From positions 1 to 25,443 of IMG/VR virus record IMGVR_UViG_3300046680_000306: DNA of 25,443 nt, one strand, 5' to 3'. The notes below the pieces were generated by a model. The model made no database searches, was not told where the DNA came from, and worked only from the letters and a program-made list of their open reading frames with translations. Below are positions 12,111 to 21,500 of the stretch, piece by piece. This stretch comes from a virus. How positions within the stretch are numbered: the stretch's first letter is position 1; each line of letters starts with the position of its first letter. Made by a program: the position numbers and the translations under genes.

Positions 12111-12437
12111 CTACTTCTTGTCGATCACCTGAGTTGGCGGCGACATATTCACATTCTTAACGCTGTCGTCGTTTGCCATATCCTGAATGTCTTTCGGCGC
12201 TTTCTTTGAGGCAACGACTTGCACGCCTTCGATGTTGCTGACCGCCTTGACCTGTGCTGCCTGTCCGGTCAGCACCGCGCCAATGCCGTTCCAAAGGATG
12301 AGGAACAAGCCAGCCGCGGTTGTGATGATGGCGATCGTGTGGGCATCAAGATCAAAGCCGGCGAGATTAGAACCGGCCGCGAACGCGCCGCCGACGATCG
12401 ATCCAATCTGGAATACTTGCGCGGTTGTGAGGTTCAT
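12111..12437 (-). CDS. holin-like membrane protein
   Basis: A 108-residue protein with two hydrophobic segments (about 9-26, FQIGSIVGGAFAAGSNLA, and 34-56, IAIITTAAGLFLILWNGIGA) and a hydrophilic C-terminal tail (ending SPPTQVIDKK). Its ATG overlaps the endolysin stop by four bases. Small membrane proteins next to an endolysin are usually holins, which form inner-membrane lesions that release the endolysin. The second, smaller membrane protein downstream competes for the same role. Confidence 0.55.
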   Translation of the reverse strand: MNLTTAQVFQIGSIVGGAFAAGSNLAGFDLDAHTIAIITTAAGLFLILWNGIGAVLTGQAAQVKAVSNIEGVQVVASKKAPKDIQDMANDDSVKNVNMSPPTQVIDKK

Positions 12438-13537
12438 TTTCCGGCCTTCGTGTTTGCGATGTAGTCGCGAATAACCTTCGCCGCCATTTCGCGTTGCTGA
12501 TCGAGGTTCCAGGGGGGCGCGCCTAGCTTAGTGGCCTCTGCCGCAACCACAGCCGCGGCGCTATCGAGATCAGCCTGTGTGAGGATCAGGTTCGTTATCG
12601 CCTGAGCGGGCGTGATCCCGCCAGCGACCTGTGTCGAAAGGCCGGTGAGGACTTGAGTGATCGCCTGAACCGCAGTCGGGTTGGAGATCAGCGAGCCCAC
12701 GAGGCTCATCAACGCGGGACTGCCTAGGACTATCTGAAGAAGTGCTGGAAAGAGTGCACCCATTGAAGGCACCGTTGCAGTTGGCGGCGGCGTCGGTACA
12801 GGCGTCGGCGCGGGGGTTGGAGAGAGCGGAGGAGGATGGTCCGGCAGCGGCGGGACCGGCGTAGGTGTCGGGGTCGGTTGCGAAGGCTTAGGCGTGGGAG
12901 CCGGCGGCGGCGCGGGCCCGAACGTGATCGAGCTATCAAGCCCGGCCATGTAGCGCAGCATTCCAGCGCAGCCGAGTTGAGGATCCCAAAAGGTAGGATC
13001 CCAATTATGATCTGAAACGTACTTGCCGGCCTGTTGTTCTGATGTTCCCGCCCAAATATACGGGCTGGCAATCCCGCGATCGGCGTATCCCTCGCCGTTC
13101 AGACGCTCCAAAAATGTGAGCGTTCCGCCGGCGCTCCAATCGTCCCACTCATTGATCTTTTGGACGTCAATCAGGGCATCTAGGGCGCCGCGGAAGAACG
13201 CGCCACGCAAAGGCTTATCGGTAGGATGATCTAAGAATGGGCCGCGGTTAGGCGGGACGATCGTGGTTTTGTGGCCGAGCGGTTGACCATTGCCGAGGTA
13301 GGAATTGCAGAGCCCGAGATTGGCATCGTGCTCACGCTGATCGGTGACGGCAACGAGGCCCCAAGGGATCGGCTTGCCGGTGATCTCCTGAACGCCCTTC
13401 GCGATCTCCTGATACTGCGCCTTATGGGCGATCAGGGCCTTGGATACCGTCTCAAACTCCGCGACCTTGTTCGACGCGAACCGCATCGCCGCCCACCGGC
13501 GTTGATTGGCATCGATCAGATGGAGAATGTTCGCCAT
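12434..13537 (-). CDS. endolysin: lysozyme-family domain, Pro-rich linker and hydrophobic C-terminal domain
   Basis: A 367-residue protein. Residues 10-205 match the phage 'lysozyme family protein' type (COG5526-like): WGLVAVTDQREHDAN (Glu in REHD is the likely catalytic acid), NRGPFLDHP, DDWSAGGTLTFLERLNGEGY, GIASPYIWAGTS and PQLGCAGMLRYM. Residues about 209-262 are a Pro/Thr linker (PAPPPAPTPKPSQPTPTPTP). The C-terminal part contains a hydrophobic stretch (FPALLQIVLGSPALMSLVGS) and may bind membrane or be an unusual anchor. It should cleave peptidoglycan at lysis. No signal peptide. The gene precedes the holin-like gene with a four-base overlap. Confidence 0.75.
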   Translation of the reverse strand: MANILHLIDANQRRWAAMRFASNKVAEFETVSKALIAHKAQYQEIAKGVQEITGKPIPWGLVAVTDQREHDANLGLCNSYLGNGQPLGHKTTIVPPNRGPFLDHPTDKPLRGAFFRGALDALIDVQKINEWDDWSAGGTLTFLERLNGEGYADRGIASPYIWAGTSEQQAGKYVSDHNWDPTFWDPQLGCAGMLRYMAGLDSSITFGPAPPPAPTPKPSQPTPTPTPVPPLPDHPPPLSPTPAPTPVPTPPPTATVPSMGALFPALLQIVLGSPALMSLVGSLISNPTAVQAITQVLTGLSTQVAGGITPAQAITNLILTQADLDSAAAVVAAEATKLGAPPWNLDQQREMAAKVIRDYIANTKAGK

Positions 13538-13581
13538 ATCGGGGGGTTATGGGCCGATCCACAACCCGCGCAACGCACTGG

Positions 13582-16074
13582 TTATTGTTGCTTCATCGGT
13601 ATCCCGAAGGCGTTGTTGGCACCGCTCTCGATCGCGTTGAACATATTCCGCAGATAGAACAGGTTCCCGTAGGCCGTGAGGCGGTGAATGGCCTTGGTAT
13701 CGCTCTCTTTCCAGTCTCGTGAGGCGGCAGCGCCGGCGACCTGTTGAAGCTGTTCGATCTTGCCGGCCGTCGGGCCGAGGATCTGATCCATGACCGAGCG
13801 GCCGGCGTAGCGGGAGAGCTCGTGCTTTGAGCCAGCCATCCGATACATATCGACTTGGCCGCGCGTGATCTTACTCGCCATCGCGTTGCCCTCCTCGAGC
13901 CAGCCGAAGATATTGCCGCGGCTCATCGCCTCCTTCACCCAATCGGAGGGATTGTCCGACGTCGGTTGCCCGCCGAGTGTCGAGTTGAGCTTGTAGCTCA
14001 TCATCCCGAGCCCGAGTGAGAACATCATCCCCTGCATTACTTGCGCGTCGTGTCGCTGTAAGTTGGCAACGAGGATCCGTTGCGTCGCGGCGGCCGTGAA
14101 ACTCTTGAATTGCCCAAGCACGGAGAGCAGCGGATTGCTCATCCACAGGGGCTTTTCCTGCCCAGGCGTGACGATCGCGATGTCGGCCTCGCGTGCCACC
14201 GCGCCCTCGAATGCCCGCCGCGCTTCCTTATCGGTCCATTGTCCAGTGTTCGGCAGATGCACACCATCAACGACGTTGCCGCTCTCGGCATATTGGCCGG
14301 CAATCCGTTCGGCGAGATCGCGCGTGATACTGTTTTCACCTAGCGAGGCGACTTGCCGAGCGGTTGCCGTGCCTTCTGTCAGAGCCTTTGCCGCCCTGAA
14401 TATCTCTTGCGAGGCGACCGTTGACGTTGCCGCCTTCCCGAAATCGGTCCAAGGCCCGAGCATGTTGAGGAACTGAAACCGATCGGCGCCGACCTGTAGC
14501 GTGCGCTCGAGCCGGCTTTTCGGATGGAAACTATCCAGCGTATCGGTAAGCGAATGATGGCGCGCGGCGATCTCGCTTTCGACCGCGATCCCCATCGCCC
14601 GGAACTGGCGGAGTGCCTCGCGATTGAACTCGCCCCCGCTCATCAGCGACTTGAGGAACGGCAAATAGGCATCGCCGAACACCGTCCCGAGCCCATAGCG
14701 AAACACCGGGCCGGCTAGATCCGGCAGCGAGGAGACTGTCGCCATGCCCATGCTCGAGAGCACGTTGTAGTTTTTCACCGCGGCTGCAATGCGCGCCGCG
14801 TTGGGCATCGCTTGGCTTGTCCCCTGCCCGTAGACCCCACGGATCCGGTCGCGCACCGCCGCAACGTCGCGCAGTGTGTTGTCGCGCTCTTTGCCTAGCT
14901 TCTCCCGATCCTTCGCGTTCTTAGTCTGATCGATCTTTGCCGCATACTCATCCTCGATCTGCCGAAAAACGTCAGTCATTCGAGTGTCGCCAAACTTCTC
15001 AGCGAGCAGGACGTCGGGCACGATCGTCCGCAAGTGCGCGTTCATCACATGCTCGACGTCGTTCTCGAGGAACTTGTCGGCAACCATTTCATCGGGGATG
15101 TTGAAATCCCGGGACGCGAGCGGACCGCGCGGCGGTTGCGTGGCGCCGGGGTGATAGCCCTCCTGCGGACCACCGCTCGCCATGTCGTAAGGCAAGCGCC
15201 CTTCCGGACTGCCGAGCACATGGTTCGTAATCTCTTGGGCGAGATCGCGCAGCGCCGCATCATCGAGATCGGTGTCTTTCTCGAGGATCCGGCGCACCGC
15301 TGTGTCCACCGCGCTATCTGCCGACGTCGATCGCGCGCCCTTTGGCTTCAATGGCGTAGCTGCCGCCTGTGCCTCGCGCGCCTTGATCGCGGACTTAGCC
15401 TCCGCCGTCGATGATCCTTCCCACTTGCCGATCTGGTCCTCAATCTTGGCCCGCACTTCGTCGTGCTGTTGCTCCGCAATCTGGCGCGCATCCTCGAGGA
15501 GTTCGCGCCGCATATCCGAGCGCGACAGCCGATCCTCTAGGATCCCGAGCCGGCCGCGGTTGGCGCGCTCGGCAAGCTGTGCCTCGCCGGATCGGATCTC
15601 GGTATTGCCGAGGCGCTTGGCGCGCGCGGCGTTGCCGGCCTGTGCGCTGGCAATCAGGCGGCGGAGTTTGGCGACGTCCTCGCGGGCCACCGCAAGCTCG
15701 TCCTCCGCACCCTGCCGCCTGATCGACACCGGGACCGACTGCCCTGCTGCTTCCATATCCTGTGTGATCTTGTCTAGGTCAGCAAGCCTTACCGATCCGG
15801 GCGCCTCATCGCGGAAGATCGCGGCGACATCCTTTACCGTTTTAACGTCGATACCGGCACGATTAAGCGCCTCATCGAGCGCGCCGGCGATCTTGGCGGC
15901 CTCGAGTTGATCGCGCGTGCCAGGAGCAAAGTTGTCTATCCACCAATGCGGTTCGTGGCCGCGCGAACTTTCGTGGATCCAATCTAGGATCTGATCGCGG
16001 CCCGGTGCACCGTGCCCGGTTTCATCGGTTGTCGGGAACGCGCCGGGAAATTCGTTCTGTATCTTTTCGCCCAT
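13582..16074 (-). CDS. internal virion protein gp16-like, C-terminal part (frameshifted gene)
   Basis: An 830-residue frame forming the C-terminal part of a large internal virion (ejection) protein. It is mostly helical: coiled-coil segments (ELAVAREDVAKLRRLIASAQ), then a long Ala/Gly-rich region (KNYNVLSSMGMATVSSLPDL) with hydrophobic helices, as in T7 gp16-type proteins, which enter the cell envelope during genome ejection. The first ATG (16074) has no ribosome site, and its frame continues upstream without stops to 16110. The preceding gene ends over this start and its sequence continues naturally into this frame, so the two are parts of one interrupted gene of about 1,500 codons. Confidence 0.7.
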   Translation of the reverse strand: MGEKIQNEFPGAFPTTDETGHGAPGRDQILDWIHESSRGHEPHWWIDNFAPGTRDQLEAAKIAGALDEALNRAGIDVKTVKDVAAIFRDEAPGSVRLADLDKITQDMEAAGQSVPVSIRRQGAEDELAVAREDVAKLRRLIASAQAGNAARAKRLGNTEIRSGEAQLAERANRGRLGILEDRLSRSDMRRELLEDARQIAEQQHDEVRAKIEDQIGKWEGSSTAEAKSAIKAREAQAAATPLKPKGARSTSADSAVDTAVRRILEKDTDLDDAALRDLAQEITNHVLGSPEGRLPYDMASGGPQEGYHPGATQPPRGPLASRDFNIPDEMVADKFLENDVEHVMNAHLRTIVPDVLLAEKFGDTRMTDVFRQIEDEYAAKIDQTKNAKDREKLGKERDNTLRDVAAVRDRIRGVYGQGTSQAMPNAARIAAAVKNYNVLSSMGMATVSSLPDLAGPVFRYGLGTVFGDAYLPFLKSLMSGGEFNREALRQFRAMGIAVESEIAARHHSLTDTLDSFHPKSRLERTLQVGADRFQFLNMLGPWTDFGKAATSTVASQEIFRAAKALTEGTATARQVASLGENSITRDLAERIAGQYAESGNVVDGVHLPNTGQWTDKEARRAFEGAVAREADIAIVTPGQEKPLWMSNPLLSVLGQFKSFTAAATQRILVANLQRHDAQVMQGMMFSLGLGMMSYKLNSTLGGQPTSDNPSDWVKEAMSRGNIFGWLEEGNAMASKITRGQVDMYRMAGSKHELSRYAGRSVMDQILGPTAGKIEQLQQVAGAAASRDWKESDTKAIHRLTAYGNLFYLRNMFNAIESGANNAFGIPMKQQ

Positions 16075-18029
16075 CTGATCGAAGGCGCGGCCATTGCGAG
16101 CCCGATCCGGTTAACGCCTGCCAATGTACCGCTATCGTCTTTGATCCCACCGTTCGCGACCAGCCAGGAATTGAATGAGGGCGCCTTGGGATACTTGCGC
16201 CGGCCGACTAGCATTTCAGCCGCCATCCGGTTCGTGCCAGTGAGTTGCGACTTGAGCTCCTCGTCCTCGAGATCCTTTAGCTGCGCTTCCGTCATCGGCC
16301 GATCGGCTTTGCGCAGCGCGCGCGCGTCGCGTTCCATGCTATCGAGGCGATCGCGCAGCGCCGGGTCCGTAACCTCTTGGCGCATTGCCCGCACGAAATC
16401 CTCGACTTCGGACATATCCTCCGCGAGAGTGTTAGCCCGCTCCTCGAGGGCGCCGACCCGCGTGCCAGTGCGTTCGACTTCCTTCGCCCGCTCATCGAGC
16501 CGGGCCATCAGGGCGGCGCTGGACTTCTCATTCGTGGCGATCCGATCCTCGTACTTAGCAATCTGTTGCTGCCAGGATCGAAGCTGCGCGTTGGCGAACC
16601 GCAGCTTTTGCTGTTGATCGACCTTCGTCGCCTGATCGCTCTTTAGCCAGGACTGGACGGTGTTAACGAACTCCGGACGGTTCGACGTGATCGCCTGCTT
16701 TTTCCACAGGCGCTGTAGGTAACTGTCCGCCGTCTTTACATCGATGTCCTTCGATAGAAGGCCGGCGTTGATCGCCCGCTCCTTCCAGGGATCGAACACG
16801 TTCTTTCGGTAGAACTGCGCAGCCGCGGCGACTTGCGGGATCTCATGCTGATCCAGATTGCGGAGCGCGCGCGCTACTTCGGTTTTGAATTGCTCGAAAT
16901 TCGGGAGGTTTTCGGGGTTATCCAATAAGCCAAAGCCGGCGCGCATCCGCGGCCACCAAGGGGCTTTCGTCCCTTCAAACCGCATGTCTTTCCATTGTCG
17001 ATCGAGCTCATCGCCCACCGAGACACGCGTCTGATTGATGATGTTCTTAGCGTCGCGCTCGAGCGCCGGGCCCCCACCCAGGACGGTAGGTTCACCCACA
17101 AGGTTCTCTTTGAACCGGAGCGGGATCTCCGCCAGATCGCCCAAGGCGCGCCGGGCAACCACACTTGCCGACGTCAGGATCCGGCTCATCGGATTGGACT
17201 TGTCGAGGAGCCCGCCAATGATCGGGATCTTTTCAATGCCAGCGGGGACGAGCTCTAGCTTGCGGGTATCGGCCGCGGCAGCGCCGGCAGAGGCCGCTAA
17301 GGGAACGCCCGGCTGTTCATCGAGGTTAGCAACTTCCCCGGGCTTGACCTGATCCGGCAGAGCCGGATTGCCGGCGTGCTCGTTCATCGCCTTTCGATCG
17401 GCGTTAATCCCCTTGATTGCCGCTTCCCTCTCCAATGGGGTCATCAAGCGGCTGGCAGCCCCGCCCAGGAGCCCGCCGAGGATGGTAGCCGACCCTACGT
17501 TGAGAGCGCTTTCACTCAACGGGCGCCCTTCCTGCGTGGCATGCAGAATGCTTTCTTGGGCGGCAGACTGTGCAAACGCGGCAACACCGACTTTCGCTAC
17601 CGCCCGCCCGAGTGTCAGCCCCTCCTCGCCAGCCTTTACCGCCATACCTCCGGGCATCGCCATCGTCGGATCCAAGGTGCCGGCAACCATTTCGGCAATC
17701 GTACCAGCCACGCCGGACCCCGCTCGATCGCGTGCGTCCTGTTCACGCTGCTCTATCCGCGCGATGATCGCATAGTCCTCAGTATCGGAGTTTGAGCCGG
17801 CAAATTCATCGGCATGTTGATCGTAATACTTCGTGCCCTTGATGTTATTGAGCGACGAGTGGCCTTCCTGTGCCGGATAGACTTGCCGAGAGAGATACGA
17901 CGCGAGCGACACGACGCTATTTGCGTTGCGGAAGGCAGCACCCCAAGGATCGACAAGCGGTTCCGGCGGCGCTGGCGCCTCCCCGGTCACGCCCCGCATC
18001 AGGGTATTGTCGCTAGGAACGGACGGCAT
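15984..18029 (-). CDS. internal virion protein gp16-like, N-terminal part (frameshifted gene)
   Basis: A 681-residue frame forming the N-terminal part of the large internal virion protein. It begins MPSVPSDNTLMRGVTGEAPA and its ATG overlaps the previous stop (TAATG). Features: a Gly/Ala-rich hydrophobic region (about 100-200, AGTIAEMVAGTLDPTMAMPG and SATILGGLLGGAASRLM) and coiled coils (about 478-580, LRSWQQQIAKYEDRIATNEK). The last 25-30 residues (RWAKRYRTNFPARSRQPMKP) lose the family character, while the -1 frame from about 16095 continues it. No lytic transglycosylase motif was recognised. Confidence 0.7.
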   Translation of the reverse strand: MPSVPSDNTLMRGVTGEAPAPPEPLVDPWGAAFRNANSVVSLASYLSRQVYPAQEGHSSLNNIKGTKYYDQHADEFAGSNSDTEDYAIIARIEQREQDARDRAGSGVAGTIAEMVAGTLDPTMAMPGGMAVKAGEEGLTLGRAVAKVGVAAFAQSAAQESILHATQEGRPLSESALNVGSATILGGLLGGAASRLMTPLEREAAIKGINADRKAMNEHAGNPALPDQVKPGEVANLDEQPGVPLAASAGAAAADTRKLELVPAGIEKIPIIGGLLDKSNPMSRILTSASVVARRALGDLAEIPLRFKENLVGEPTVLGGGPALERDAKNIINQTRVSVGDELDRQWKDMRFEGTKAPWWPRMRAGFGLLDNPENLPNFEQFKTEVARALRNLDQHEIPQVAAAAQFYRKNVFDPWKERAINAGLLSKDIDVKTADSYLQRLWKKQAITSNRPEFVNTVQSWLKSDQATKVDQQQKLRFANAQLRSWQQQIAKYEDRIATNEKSSAALMARLDERAKEVERTGTRVGALEERANTLAEDMSEVEDFVRAMRQEVTDPALRDRLDSMERDARALRKADRPMTEAQLKDLEDEELKSQLTGTNRMAAEMLVGRRKYPKAPSFNSWLVANGGIKDDSGTLAGVNRIGLAMAAPSIRWAKRYRTNFPARSRQPMKPGTVHRAAIRS

Positions 18030-21000
18030 TAGCCTCGCGTCCCTAGATTAGTCGTGACAGGTAAACCGGCCGGCGTAGGGAGAATTGACGTGGGCTTATC
18101 CGTATTGATCACAAACCCGGTGTCGGCACCCTCCGCCCGCAATTGCTGCACACGCTTGCGGTACTGATCGAGGCTCACAAACCCTTTGTCATAGGCCGCC
18201 TGGTGCGGCGTGGGATCGAACGCGATCCGATTGTTGCCGGTCTTTGGATCCCGATAGGCTTCATCCATCCCATTGCGCGTGACGATCACCTGATAGGACG
18301 GCGGCCGGTGCGCGGCGATCTCGGCCTCCGTTTGCTTATCCGGAACCATCGCTTTGACCGTCCAATTGTAGGACGTCTGTGGCCCGAGCGCGGTGTTGAC
18401 CGTTGTCTCGCGCGGCCCGAACGCGCCCTCGAGATCCGCCTCGAGCCCTCCGCGCATCCATTCATGCGAGCCGTTGATCGCCGGATAGAAATCCTCCGGG
18501 CGGTTTTTCATAATGCGCCCGCCGGCAACGTCGCTTGGCTTCCAATCTTTCTGAAGCTGTTGCTGCGCGAGCTCCGCTGCCTTGTCGTGATCCACGCCGT
18601 ACATGCGCAGCGCTTTCAGATTGGCGGTGTATTCGGCGACCATCGTGCCAGCCGCCGGTGCGTCCAATCGACCTTGCGAGAACTCCACAGCAGGAACGAA
18701 CGAGGGAAATTGCCGCTGGAAAAAGTTGCCCATCAGCGTCGTGACGGGATCCTTCACCTTCGCCATTTCCTTATCGACCAGCGTGCCCTGCTCCTCGCGC
18801 GCCTTCGCTTGTGCAGGATCGTCAGCCTTGGAAAGACGTTCCGCAATTTCCTCTGGCGGGAACTCGCCACGCATAGCGTTGAACGCCAGCATCCTCTGTT
18901 GCGTGCCGGTGCCATAGATAGCGGCAAATCCCGGCGAGTTGCCTTGCCATAGCTTATCGAGCGCCGCCATGCCGGCGGCCATGCGCGCGGGATCGCTCGA
19001 CCGGCTCATCGTTTGCAGCGCATTCTTCATTTCAGGCGAGGCCATCGTTGCCTGGAATGTTTCAGGCGATAGGCTTTGCGATGCGGCTTTCAGAAAACCG
19101 TCAGCCTGATCGACCGGACCCGAGATCAATGCGTTGGCAATCACCTTGCCTTCGCCGGCGCCGATGATCGGTGCAGTCTGCGGGATCTGCGGATGAAGCT
19201 GCTTTAACACCTTCATCTTGCCGTCGCGCTCTTTGAGCTCTTGCGCGGCAGCGCCGGGGTTGGTGAAATCGATTTGATTGATCGGCTTGATTTGATGCGC
19301 GAGATCGCCCGCGGTTAGCGGATCCTCTTTCCATCGCTTCTGATTTAGATCGAGTTGCTTGGTAAGCTGATCGAGTGTGCCGCGAGCAATAGGATCGGCG
19401 CCGCTCGCTTTGATGTCCGCGATCTGAGCCCGCAGCGCCGTTACTTGCCCCTCATTCTCGGCTTCGGTAGCCGCTTTGTTTGCGCGCAATGCCGCTTCGA
19501 CTTTGGGCAATAGCTCCGCCGTCTGTCCCGTTGCTTCCGCGGCGTGTGCAAAATCGCCGAGCTCATTCGGCGCGAGTGTGTCGCCTTTCTCAATCGTCTT
19601 AACGATCGTATCGGCCGAGGCTTGCGCCTGTTTTGCGACTTGCGCGCGCATGCTTGTGACCGTCGATTGGAATAGCCGCTGCACCGCGATCGGCTGACTG
19701 GCAATCCGTTCGCCCGGGGCAAAGCCACCGACGCCTTTTGCAAAACTTCCGGATGGACCTACTTGTGGACCTTGCCCGCTGGATAAGCTGACGGCATTCG
19801 CAATCCATGTGCGCGTGCTATCATTAGGTTGCTCGCCGCCTGGCACCGATGTCCATTCTTTAGCCGCAGCCGGCGCAAACGCACGCGACCAAAAATTAGG
19901 ATCGGTCCCGAATTTCTCAACGTCCTTTTCAAGATTGCCCGTCGCGCCTGGAAACCGACTAGCGGGATCTGATTTCTTATAGAGATCCTCCGCCTTGTAA
20001 AACGTGCGAGCGTCCTGCGCCGCCGGCGTAAAACCCGTGACCCCGTAGTTGCGCGCGCTTTCCCTGTATGTCGTTAGCGTCTCCTGCCCGCGACCGGAAG
20101 CGGTCGAGATTTGCCCCGCATGTGGACCGGACGTGTAGACGTAAGGGCGGAAGCGTCCGCTCTCGTAGGGATGCTGTCCCTGAAACTCATCTGTATTAAA
20201 TGTTTGCCCGGAGACTGTCTGATCATAGCCGGTGCGGATTGGTTTCCCGGTTGCCGGATCGATACCAAAGCCATGCCCAACAACTTCGGCATGAGCGATC
20301 ACGTCACTGACTAGCTGTTGTGACTTGCTCAACATTGACGGGATGCCGGGCAACGTACCTTTCGCCGCGGCGTCGAGCATCGCCGTGCCTTCCGCTTCGT
20401 TCGCGCCCTTCGCCCACTGCATGAGCGGGATTAATGTTTTGGTCGCATCCAATTCGGCGACGAGTTTATCATCGTGAAACTGTACGGCTTGCGCCCGCAC
20501 GTCGTTATGTCTGATTTCATTGAATGAGTTTGGCGCGTCCTTTAATCCCTGAATATATTCGGACGTCATCGCACGGTTTTCTTGCGTGCCGGCTTTCTCC
20601 TCCGCCGTCATGCTGGCGAGCGCGCGCATTCCTTCGGTCACGGCCGCATCGCGCTTGTGAATACTCAGCCCTAGCTTCTCTGACCCCTCACCCCAAAACG
20701 CATCTTGCAATGCTTGCTTGGCTTCAGCGCCGTTCTGCTTGGTCTTATACTCGCGGACGACCTGCCCGATCTTGTATTGAACCACGTCCTCATCGCGATT
20801 GGCCTTGAGCTCTTGCTCGATCCGTTCTTTCGGATAGCCAAACCGCGGATCTCCGCCGAGCTCCTTGTAGAGCGCTGCACGATCTTGCGCGAGCCGTTTG
20901 TATTCCGGCGTGTCGATCCCGCCCTCTTGCCGCGCAAGCGCCGTACTCTGTTCGTTGATCGTTGCGAGTTGCGACGTCATTCCCGTGAGCGCGTTCGATC

Positions 21001-21496
21001 GCGTCGTCGCGTCGGTTGACACAAGCGCCGTGCGATAGGCTTGGCTCGCCGCCTCGCTTGCTACCCGCTCCACCGGCCCGCGCAATGCCGGGTCGCTGAC
21101 TTTGCTAGTGACTTCTTTCGTGTATGCGTCGGTCGCCGCTTTGAGGCCAGCCGGATCGTTGGCATGATCTAACCGCGCTTGCGTGATCTTATCTTGGATC
21201 TCAGGCGTTACCTTTGTCAGATACTCATAGCGCGCCGCTCGAGCATAGCCTTGCGACGCTTGCCCGAGGATATAAGGCGCTTTGTCTACGACGTAGTTGC
21301 CCTGATCGTCGGTGCGAACCGCATTGTGTCCGGCCGCTTCCGCCTGTTGTTCCGAGACATTGCCCGCAGCCTCTCCGATCTTGTCGAGATTGTTAGCGAG
21401 CTCCTGATAGGGCGCGGCCACTTCGCCGGGCGAGACGGCCGTGCGCGGCGCCAGGGATATTACATTGCCGCGCGGGACTTGCGGGAGATCAACCAT
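18029..21496 (-). CDS. internal virion protein gp15-like with an embedded lysozyme-like domain
   Basis: A 1,155-residue helical protein in the position of T7 gp15 (internal core/ejection protein), longer than T7 gp15. Residues about 398-500 look like a lysozyme (muramidase, GH104-like) insertion: AHAEVVGHGF (Glu404 a candidate acid), QTFNTDEFQGQHP, STASGRGQETLTTYRE (464-479) and GVTGFTPAAQDAR, resembling 'STAAGRYQ...W......FSP..QD' of phage endolysins. The usual Tyr after Gly-Arg is Gly here. Such virion-borne enzymes open the cell wall for DNA entry. The rest is coiled-coil-rich (EAALRANKAATEAENEGQVT). It ends overlapping the gp16-like start. Confidence 0.65.
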   Translation of the reverse strand: MVDLPQVPRGNVISLAPRTAVSPGEVAAPYQELANNLDKIGEAAGNVSEQQAEAAGHNAVRTDDQGNYVVDKAPYILGQASQGYARAARYEYLTKVTPEIQDKITQARLDHANDPAGLKAATDAYTKEVTSKVSDPALRGPVERVASEAASQAYRTALVSTDATTRSNALTGMTSQLATINEQSTALARQEGGIDTPEYKRLAQDRAALYKELGGDPRFGYPKERIEQELKANRDEDVVQYKIGQVVREYKTKQNGAEAKQALQDAFWGEGSEKLGLSIHKRDAAVTEGMRALASMTAEEKAGTQENRAMTSEYIQGLKDAPNSFNEIRHNDVRAQAVQFHDDKLVAELDATKTLIPLMQWAKGANEAEGTAMLDAAAKGTLPGIPSMLSKSQQLVSDVIAHAEVVGHGFGIDPATGKPIRTGYDQTVSGQTFNTDEFQGQHPYESGRFRPYVYTSGPHAGQISTASGRGQETLTTYRESARNYGVTGFTPAAQDARTFYKAEDLYKKSDPASRFPGATGNLEKDVEKFGTDPNFWSRAFAPAAAKEWTSVPGGEQPNDSTRTWIANAVSLSSGQGPQVGPSGSFAKGVGGFAPGERIASQPIAVQRLFQSTVTSMRAQVAKQAQASADTIVKTIEKGDTLAPNELGDFAHAAEATGQTAELLPKVEAALRANKAATEAENEGQVTALRAQIADIKASGADPIARGTLDQLTKQLDLNQKRWKEDPLTAGDLAHQIKPINQIDFTNPGAAAQELKERDGKMKVLKQLHPQIPQTAPIIGAGEGKVIANALISGPVDQADGFLKAASQSLSPETFQATMASPEMKNALQTMSRSSDPARMAAGMAALDKLWQGNSPGFAAIYGTGTQQRMLAFNAMRGEFPPEEIAERLSKADDPAQAKAREEQGTLVDKEMAKVKDPVTTLMGNFFQRQFPSFVPAVEFSQGRLDAPAAGTMVAEYTANLKALRMYGVDHDKAAELAQQQLQKDWKPSDVAGGRIMKNRPEDFYPAINGSHEWMRGGLEADLEGAFGPRETTVNTALGPQTSYNWTVKAMVPDKQTEAEIAAHRPPSYQVIVTRNGMDEAYRDPKTGNNRIAFDPTPHQAAYDKGFVSLDQYRKRVQQLRAEGADTGFVINTDKPTSILPTPAGLPVTTNLGTRG

Positions 21497-21500
21497 CTAG

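Noticed and set aside
16060-16100. Programmed -1 frameshift signal at the split gp16-like gene
   Set aside because: The only A run (GCGAAAAGA) does not fit the X-XXY-YYZ slippery pattern in frame, so a mutation or sequencing error is at least as likely.
18143-18952. 269-codon plus-strand open frame opposite the gp15-like gene
   Set aside because: Antisense shadow created by codon bias in a long G+C-rich gene; Arg/Leu/His-rich with no domain.
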